A stretch of DNA of 64,000 bases, taken from assembly GCA_947646015.1 (NCBI GenBank), contig CANSEY010000004.1:161324-225323 (forward strand). Direction: 5' to 3'. The notes below the pieces were generated by a model. It searched no databases. It was not told the DNA's origin and worked only from the letters and a program-made list of their open reading frames with translations. Origin of the DNA: an uncultured Bacteroides sp. (GTDB taxonomy: Bacteria > Bacteroidota > Bacteroidia > Bacteroidales > Bacteroidaceae). Shown here one piece after another: positions 58,039 to 64,000 of this stretch; within the stretch, counting starts at the first letter, position 1; each line of letters begins with the position of its first letter. The position numbers and the translations under genes are program-made.

Positions 58039-61000
58039 TTAGAAACTCATATTTAAACCGAAAGAAAATCTCTTAGCGACAGGGGTCGTAGCTGTATCTA
58101 TGGCCAGATTACTACTATTAGTAGATACTTCCGGGTCCTGTCCTGTATAGTTAGTCCATGTAAACAAGTTATATCCCGTTACGAATACACTTAATGAATT
58201 TACATTAAATCTATTACAGATCTTTCTTGGGAATCCGTAACTTAAAGTCATTGATTTCAAACGTACGAAAGAAGCTTTTTCTACGAAGCGGTCTGATCCC
58301 AGATAGTTTCGTCCTTCATTGTACAAAGCACGAGGTATATCCGTATTATCCCCTTCGTTCTTCCAACGACGAAGTACAGCTTTGCTTTGATTGCTTGAGC
58401 CATACATGGATTCGTTGTTCATACGAGCCATATTGACGATAGATTGTCCAAAACGTCCATGGAAGAAAGCACTTAAAGTCACTTGTTTGTATTTGACAGT
58501 TACTCCTCCACCTCCGGTTACTAAAGGTTGACTATTACCGAGGTAAACAATATCGTATTTGTTTATAACACCGTCGTGATTGATGTCCTCATACATTGCA
58601 TCACCGGGATAGCATAGATAGGAACCGTTTTTCATCACAATGGGGTTACCTTTCAAGTCATTCATGACATTACCTTCTGCATCTCGAGCATAAGTAGCGT
58701 CTTTATTCTGATAAACGCCCTTATAACGATAACCGAAGAATGAACCGATAGGACGGCCAACCTGTGTGATGTATGCGTATTCTCCATTTTTCACTTCGTC
58801 AGCATTCTTTATTCCTTCTGTTACACCAGACTGTAGTTCTGTGATTTTATTCTTGTTGCGTGATACATTAAAATAACCGCTTACGCGCCAATCTTTATTT
58901 TCAAAGAAAACCAGGTCTGTGCGGAATTCCCATCCTTGGTTTCTGGTAGATCCCGAGTTGAAGTAGGCAATATTAGAAAATCCTGTTGTAGAAGGTATTC
59001 TGTAATTTTTGTTTAAAATGTCTTCTCTGTCCCTCCAATAGTAATCAAAAGTAAATCTCAAACGGTTGTGTAAGAAACCGAAATCAGCTCCGATATTATA
59101 TTCCTTAAGAGATTCCCATTTTAATTGATCCAATTGCATACGGCTTGGAGCAATGGAAGACATATTCATATAATTATCTCCAGTTGATTTAAATGCTCCC
59201 ATATAAACGGAGTTACCTTTAGGAGGAGTTCCACTTTCTCCATAACTGAGACGTATTTTAGCCATATCCAACCATTTTTCTTTTGCAGCAGCAAGGAAAG
59301 GTTCGTCCTGAATATTCCAGTTTACACCAAATGCAGGGAAATAACCCATACGTTGGTTGCGTCCCATTGCCGAACTACTTTCTATGTTTAACAATGCCTG
59401 GAACACATAACGTCCTAACAATGTATAGTTGATCATTCCCATTCCTGAAACGCTCCGACCTTCGGATTCGCCTGAGCCCATGCTTTGTACAGATGTTCCT
59501 ACTATTGGGTCGGATAACCCGGACGAGGCCATTCCGGATGTTTTACTAGCGTAGCTGGAACTTGTAGACTGGCTGGTATTCCAACGCAGGTTGGTGATCA
59601 AATTGTGTTTACCATTCCAGTTTTTCATAAACTGAAGCTTGTTTTCAGTTTGTATAGACAAACTTTCGGACATACCATCATAAGCCTGATTGGCAAAAGC
59701 GTTCATCCAAACTGAACCTGTTACAGATTGTGGCAGGAATTTGGTGTTTTTGGATGTATTCATTTTGATAGATACATAACCGCTGTAAGTGAAGCCTGGT
59801 AGTATTTTATAATTGGCATCAATGATAGCTCTGGTTTCCCGTTGAAGTGTATTATTCTTTGATTCTTTTGCCATAGCTACCGGATTGTAGTTAGTTGCAT
59901 TACTTCCTGCATCATTACTACTGAATACGCCTTCCCAATCAGTGGTTTGGCGAGTGAAATATTGATCCAGTGGAAGATGAGTTACATCGTCAATCACATA
60001 AGGTGACTTATTAGGCATCTTTTTAAAGGCTTCAGAACGAACGGTGGTAGCCCAGTTTGCATCTTTATCGGTTTGAGTATAGGTAACATTAGCGCCAAAT
60101 CTCAATTTCTTCGAGAAATTATAATCAATACGCAATGTAGAGTTAAAACGATTCATTGAAGTACCGATTGTTGTTCCGTCATCGGTTGCATAGCCCAAAG
60201 AAAGACGATATGTTGCTCTGTTACCACCTCCACTCATAGAAAAACTGTTATCGGAAGATAAAGCATTTTGGCGTACTAAATCTAGCCAGTCGGTATTCTG
60301 ATGGTATTCATCATAATATTGCCAATCCGGATTATCTCCGATTTCCGGTGTATTGAATAACAGACGAAGGTAATTGGATGCTTGGCTTACACCTACATAA
60401 TTGGCACTGTTCCAAATAGCATCCTGCATTAAGGCAACATATTCGTCTCCGTTTAACATCGGGATTGTTTTGGGCTCTACTTTAGCAGTCCACTTGGAAG
60501 AGAAAGAGAAACGAGTTTTACCTACTGATCCTTTTTTGGTAGTAATGATCAATACACCGTTGGCTCCTTTGGTTCCCCATACAGCTGTAGCTGAGGCGTC
60601 CTTCAGTACTTCTACCGATTCGATGTCATTCGGTGAAATGTTCAGAAGTGCTCCTAAGTCTTCTTCATTGGCTGTTGCAAAATCAAAATCACTGGTGTTA
60701 CTATCTGAATAGGGCACACCGTCAATAACGATCAAAGGGTCGGAAGAGGCATTTAATGTACTGGCACCACGAATAAATATAGTACTTTTTGCTCCCGGAT
60801 CACCACTTAATGTGATATCCACACCTCCTAATTGTCCTTGCAAAACTTCTTCGACAGATGTCACAGGAGAGGTAGCTACCAGGTCTTCCATATTAATTTT
60901 TTGTGTGGCAGAAGTCTGTTCTTTCAGTCCTACTCCCAAGTCATTACGGTCTTTACGTTCAGCCACAATCTCAACCTGGCCTATTGCCTCAGACGTTGAT

Positions 61001-61320
61001 TCCATTGTGACATTCAGTGATTTTTGTCCTGTATACTTTATTCTCTTTGTTTTCATTCCAATATAAGAAAACACGAGAGTCAGATCTTTCTCTTTTTCAG
61101 GAATAGCCAATTTGTACTGACCGTTCGTGTTGGTAACAGTACCTCCCAATGAACGTTCCTGTGAGTTCATAATATTAATATTAACACCAATCAAAGGTTC
61201 TGCACTTTTCCCAAAGAGTTCCGTCACATTACCGATGATAATCTGCTGTGTCTGTGCCACTACTTCTCCTACAGTACAAAGAAGTATGACTACAGAAAAA
61301 TATAATTTTGTTAACTTCAT
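58039..61320 (-). CDS. SusC-like TonB-dependent transporter
   Basis: 1093 residues: signal peptide (1-22), carboxypeptidase-regulatory-like domain (about 27-110; PLIGVNINIMN, SYIGMKTKRIKY), plug (about 130-255; VLQGQLGGVDITLSG, IFIRGASTLNASSDPLIVIDG, VEVLKDASATAVWGTKGANG), and the barrel, ending with RFSFGLNMSF. The plug contains the SusC family signature almost unchanged. No N-terminal STN domain is seen, so no direct anti-sigma signalling is expected. It is second in the operon, 17 nt after the five-domain fasciclin gene. Confidence 0.96.
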   Translation of the reverse strand: MKLTKLYFSVVILLCTVGEVVAQTQQIIIGNVTELFGKSAEPLIGVNINIMNSQERSLGGTVTNTNGQYKLAIPEKEKDLTLVFSYIGMKTKRIKYTGQKSLNVTMESTSEAIGQVEIVAERKDRNDLGVGLKEQTSATQKINMEDLVATSPVTSVEEVLQGQLGGVDITLSGDPGAKSTIFIRGASTLNASSDPLIVIDGVPYSDSNTSDFDFATANEEDLGALLNISPNDIESVEVLKDASATAVWGTKGANGVLIITTKKGSVGKTRFSFSSKWTAKVEPKTIPMLNGDEYVALMQDAIWNSANYVGVSQASNYLRLLFNTPEIGDNPDWQYYDEYHQNTDWLDLVRQNALSSDNSFSMSGGGNRATYRLSLGYATDDGTTIGTSMNRFNSTLRIDYNFSKKLRFGANVTYTQTDKDANWATTVRSEAFKKMPNKSPYVIDDVTHLPLDQYFTRQTTDWEGVFSSNDAGSNATNYNPVAMAKESKNNTLQRETRAIIDANYKILPGFTYSGYVSIKMNTSKNTKFLPQSVTGSVWMNAFANQAYDGMSESLSIQTENKLQFMKNWNGKHNLITNLRWNTSQSTSSSYASKTSGMASSGLSDPIVGTSVQSMGSGESEGRSVSGMGMINYTLLGRYVFQALLNIESSSAMGRNQRMGYFPAFGVNWNIQDEPFLAAAKEKWLDMAKIRLSYGESGTPPKGNSVYMGAFKSTGDNYMNMSSIAPSRMQLDQLKWESLKEYNIGADFGFLHNRLRFTFDYYWRDREDILNKNYRIPSTTGFSNIAYFNSGSTRNQGWEFRTDLVFFENKDWRVSGYFNVSRNKNKITELQSGVTEGIKNADEVKNGEYAYITQVGRPIGSFFGYRYKGVYQNKDATYARDAEGNVMNDLKGNPIVMKNGSYLCYPGDAMYEDINHDGVINKYDIVYLGNSQPLVTGGGGVTVKYKQVTLSAFFHGRFGQSIVNMARMNNESMYGSSNQSKAVLRRWKNEGDNTDIPRALYNEGRNYLGSDRFVEKASFVRLKSMTLSYGFPRKICNRFNVNSLSVFVTGYNLFTWTNYTGQDPEVSTNSSNLAIDTATTPVAKRFSFGLNMSF

Positions 61321-61337
61321 AATTCTTAAAATTCAAA

Positions 61338-63641
61338 TTACATAAGAAGAGATTCGATAAAATGGAAACATCCGTCGTTATAACAGAATGGGAAATAATT
61401 ATATTTTCCAGACACTTGGACTACTTTGGTACCGTCCTTAAGTTGGATTGAGAGAGAAGTCCCCAAATCTTTATAAACAATTGTATTTCCGCTGTAATTG
61501 ACATATTCGCCGTTTTCCATCTTCGAACCCGGATAACAAGCTGAAGGAACAGAAGAGGCTACAAGGAAATAATTACTGATGTATTTCTTTAGCTCAATCT
61601 TTTCGTCACTGGTCAGTCCATTGCCGGAATCGATTAAACCTAATGTGCCATCTTCATAGACCATCAATTTGTCTGCTCCGGGAATCTCTTTACCTGCCAA
61701 TGCATTCTTTAATGTTTCATTGGTCGGAATAAAAGCAATGGTACGACCGGCCAGTCCTGCTATTGTTTCTCCGGAAATCATATCAGCTTGTTTCAACAAC
61801 TGGGCAAAGCAATAATAGGGATAACGTGTATCCTGGCAGATAGCTAATGCTTTTTGCAGACTGCTTCCCTGACCGTCCTCAGTTTCAGCTTCAAACAATC
61901 CGGATATAGCGTTTGCTTTATACGTGTAAGTCTTTCCATTTGCCCATGGTTTACCGCTATTGGTGACTTCTTCAAATTCGACAAACGGGTCAATGGTACT
62001 GCCCGGCTCCAGGACACCATTGAAATGATTACTACATGTTATCTTTCCATCCTTTACAAACCAGTAGCAGAAAGCGGACTGAATAGGAATGATCTGTGTT
62101 CCCTGCTTTTTAAGTTCTACTTCCTCACTCATTACAGTATGAGCTCGTATGATGCGTTGCAATTCGTCAGAAGAAACAGCTTCCCATTCTCCTTCGGGTT
62201 TCTGTTCCAGTTTTCCTCCTTCAGCATAATAATTCAGGAAGATGCCGTCTGCTTCGAATGCGGAGTTGTCTGGAATCAGTAATGTGTATTTCTCGTTTTC
62301 TGCTCCGAATGAACTCAACAGATTGGCGCTATTCATTGCATATAGGAAATTCAGGAATCTTTTTTCATGAAAAGCAGGACCGGATACGGAGTTGAAAAGA
62401 ATCGGAGTCTGTATCTTGCTTAAACCGTAAAAGCTGCCATTCACACACATCTTTCTGTTTACATCCGATGCATAAGGGTCAAAGTTGTATTTTGTACCCG
62501 AAGCGGTAGTAACTGTACCATTAACAATTTCTTCAGGAAAAGCAACTGAACCGCTATATACATATTCATTAAGGAATAAAGTCTGGATCAACGGATCAAG
62601 AGAATTGTAGTCTGCATAACCGCTGTTTTTCCAGTATGAATTGAAGAATTCACTTAATGCCGTATTATTGGGGGCAAATAAACTATACGCACGATAAGCT
62701 AATGTGTCCAGGCGTTGATAGTCATATTTGTACCATTCCATTGCAATAGGAGCTAATGGAGATCTGTGGCTATGCAAATATAACGTATCCGCGTTCAATG
62801 CGCTACCATATTTTTGGGTAAGTTCATCGTTGGGCGTATAGATGGAGAATTTGTCATACATAGCCAGAAAATCAGAGTATTCTGTATTAGATTTAAGTTG
62901 GTCGTAAATAGATCCCAAAGGTTCCAGAACTTTGTTGATCGTGTGGATGTAGCCATTGTTGGCTATTAAGCCATATTCTTTCACAGATGCTTCCGAAACA
63001 TTAAATCCGTCATTACCGGTCCAGGTTGAATTAGGATAGAAAGCTTCGTAATTCTTTTTTGCATCTATTTTCTTAGATGAGAAAAAATAATGTGAAAAGA
63101 CTGGGACAAATCGTTCCAGATGATAAACTGTGACTGATTTGCCTGTTAAAGGATCAACTTCTCTTGTCGGTTCCCCTGAACTGCGTGTCCGGAATTTGTA
63201 GTATAATCCCGGATCAAGAATTTCAGTGCCTTCATCGTAGGCTTCTTCACCTTCAGGACGGAAATTTTCCATACTACCTTTATTATAAGAGTAATAAAGT
63301 AGGTGGAATCCGATTAGTTCTTTCAGTTCCCTGGTAGGAACATCTTGTACTGTCGAATAATTATGTTCTGACAGATAAGCAGTAAAGGCATTGTTGTCCG
63401 GTGCCATAACGGTCATTAATCCTCTACCGTTCATGATTTCATAATAACCGGCACGTTCTGCTGCTTCAAGGAACATGGAAAATTGTCCGTCCATGCTTTC
63501 ATCCGAAAGTAATTCCCAAGCGCTTCCTTTTACCCACCCGGGAACCTCATAATGTTCATCCATCTTATCCTCACAGGACCATAGGAAAAATGGAATAAAA
63601 GACAGCCATAGCAGCCTTCGCATAATCGTTAAGTTTTTCAT
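61338..63641 (-). CDS. Large fasciclin-domain surface lipoprotein (about five domains)
   Basis: 767 residues from ATG 63641; ATG 63623 is an alternative, and the TTG at 63665 is unlikely. Lipobox LWSCED. Five fasciclin-type T-x-F/M-A-P-x-N-x-A-F motifs can be seen: MTVMAPDNNAF, FSIYTPNDEL, YSLFAPNNTAL, YTLLIPDNSAF, IAFIPTNETL. The dense tandem of fasciclin folds suggests a long extended arm on the surface. First gene of the operon with two SusC/D pairs. Fasciclin proteins in other PULs are taken to be glycan-binding or adhesive; here the exact ligand is unknown. Confidence 0.85.
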   Translation of the reverse strand: MKNLTIMRRLLWLSFIPFFLWSCEDKMDEHYEVPGWVKGSAWELLSDESMDGQFSMFLEAAERAGYYEIMNGRGLMTVMAPDNNAFTAYLSEHNYSTVQDVPTRELKELIGFHLLYYSYNKGSMENFRPEGEEAYDEGTEILDPGLYYKFRTRSSGEPTREVDPLTGKSVTVYHLERFVPVFSHYFFSSKKIDAKKNYEAFYPNSTWTGNDGFNVSEASVKEYGLIANNGYIHTINKVLEPLGSIYDQLKSNTEYSDFLAMYDKFSIYTPNDELTQKYGSALNADTLYLHSHRSPLAPIAMEWYKYDYQRLDTLAYRAYSLFAPNNTALSEFFNSYWKNSGYADYNSLDPLIQTLFLNEYVYSGSVAFPEEIVNGTVTTASGTKYNFDPYASDVNRKMCVNGSFYGLSKIQTPILFNSVSGPAFHEKRFLNFLYAMNSANLLSSFGAENEKYTLLIPDNSAFEADGIFLNYYAEGGKLEQKPEGEWEAVSSDELQRIIRAHTVMSEEVELKKQGTQIIPIQSAFCYWFVKDGKITCSNHFNGVLEPGSTIDPFVEFEEVTNSGKPWANGKTYTYKANAISGLFEAETEDGQGSSLQKALAICQDTRYPYYCFAQLLKQADMISGETIAGLAGRTIAFIPTNETLKNALAGKEIPGADKLMVYEDGTLGLIDSGNGLTSDEKIELKKYISNYFLVASSVPSACYPGSKMENGEYVNYSGNTIVYKDLGTSLSIQLKDGTKVVQVSGKYNYFPFCYNDGCFHFIESLLM

Positions 63642-64000
63642 AATACTAAAAAATAAATATTTCAATAATAACTAAGATGTTTCTCACGTACTTATGAAAT
63701 TAATATTGCACACAAATGTCACAGTTGATACAAGTTGCATCATCAGAAGAGATTTGTGTGCGTAAACAAGTTGTCACATTGGTTGCTCTTTTCATATAAT
63801 CCAATTAAGTTAAACAAAAGTTAGATTAATGATAGAGAGTAAAAAGTCTGTTTGTGAGCATGTTATAAAAAGCGTGAGATTGCCTTTAGACAATTAAAAA
63901 GCAACTAAAATGATAGGAAGTAGTTATTCTGAAATCAAATCGATAGGGAGTGTAATTTAAACTCTGTCTGGTTTCTATTTCTTTTAAATCACAACAAATA
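63642..64000 (-). promoter_or_regulatory. Upstream region of the seven-gene SusC/D-fasciclin operon
   Basis: No gene is visible in these 359 bases. GCACACAAAT (63708-63717) and ATTTGTGTGC (63752-63761) are perfect inverted repeats around 34 bases, and would form a leader hairpin. The best -7-like word on the minus strand is the complement of CAAAAGTTA (63815-63823), one base longer than consensus. The promoter is therefore uncertain. Confidence 0.4.

Overview
This window is chromosomal DNA from a gut Bacteroides species. Signs of this are SusC/SusD pairs, lipoproteins with an N-terminal lipobox, fasciclin-domain lipoproteins, promoters of the Bacteroides -7 type (TAnnTTTG), almost no Shine-Dalgarno sequences, and dense clusters of secreted glycan-degrading enzymes. 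The order of genes from about 12 kb rightwards recalls, from memory and unverified, the rhamnogalacturonan-I (RG-I) utilisation locus of B. thetaiotaomicron (around BT4145-BT4183).

Layout. 1-6.9 kb: end of a first polysaccharide utilisation locus (PUL) on the + strand: a truncated SusC, a SusD, a GH18-fold lipoprotein without catalytic acids, a DUF1735+LamG lipoprotein, and a DUF1735+GH18-like protein with an altered active-site motif. 7.1-9.2 kb: topB. 9.3-9.9 kb: a 589-bp non-coding element with about 115-bp imperfect inverted terminal arms and an internal array of palindromes. 10.0-11.9 kb: an A+T-rich two-gene unit (zinc-ribbon/AraC/GyrI-like regulator and a double 4Fe-4S protein), followed by a long hairpin repeat.

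12.1-44.8 kb: the enzyme block of an RG-I-type PUL. A minus-strand operon (22.5 to 12.1 kb) encodes GH2, CE12, GH28, a small unknown protein, GH28 and GH106. A divergent plus-strand operon encodes a GH43-GH42 fusion, GH28, a CE4 deacetylase and GH28. Next come a PL11 rhamnogalacturonan lyase, a GH2, a minus-strand GH27 plus a GH2 interrupted by an in-frame TAG, two SGNH hydrolases, a beta-propeller enzyme and a GH35. PL11 would cut the backbone outside the cell. CE12 and the SGNH enzymes would remove acetyl groups. GH28 and GH106 would alternately remove GalA and Rha, and the GH2/GH35/GH42/GH43/GH27 enzymes would trim galactose-containing side chains in the periplasm.

44.76-48.12 kb: an unrelated two-gene island (HU-like DNA-binding protein; VapE/BT4734-like primase-helicase). 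The genes diverge across four 22-bp-spaced repeats, and 13-bp inverted repeats bound the island, which sits directly after the GH35 stop codon.

48.2-63.6 kb: a seven-gene minus-strand operon with two SusC/SusD pairs and three fasciclin-domain lipoproteins, most likely the uptake machinery of the RG-I locus. The last 360 bases are its upstream region. No PUL regulator (HTCS or sigma/anti-sigma pair) and no GH105 lies in the window, so they are presumably encoded outside it.
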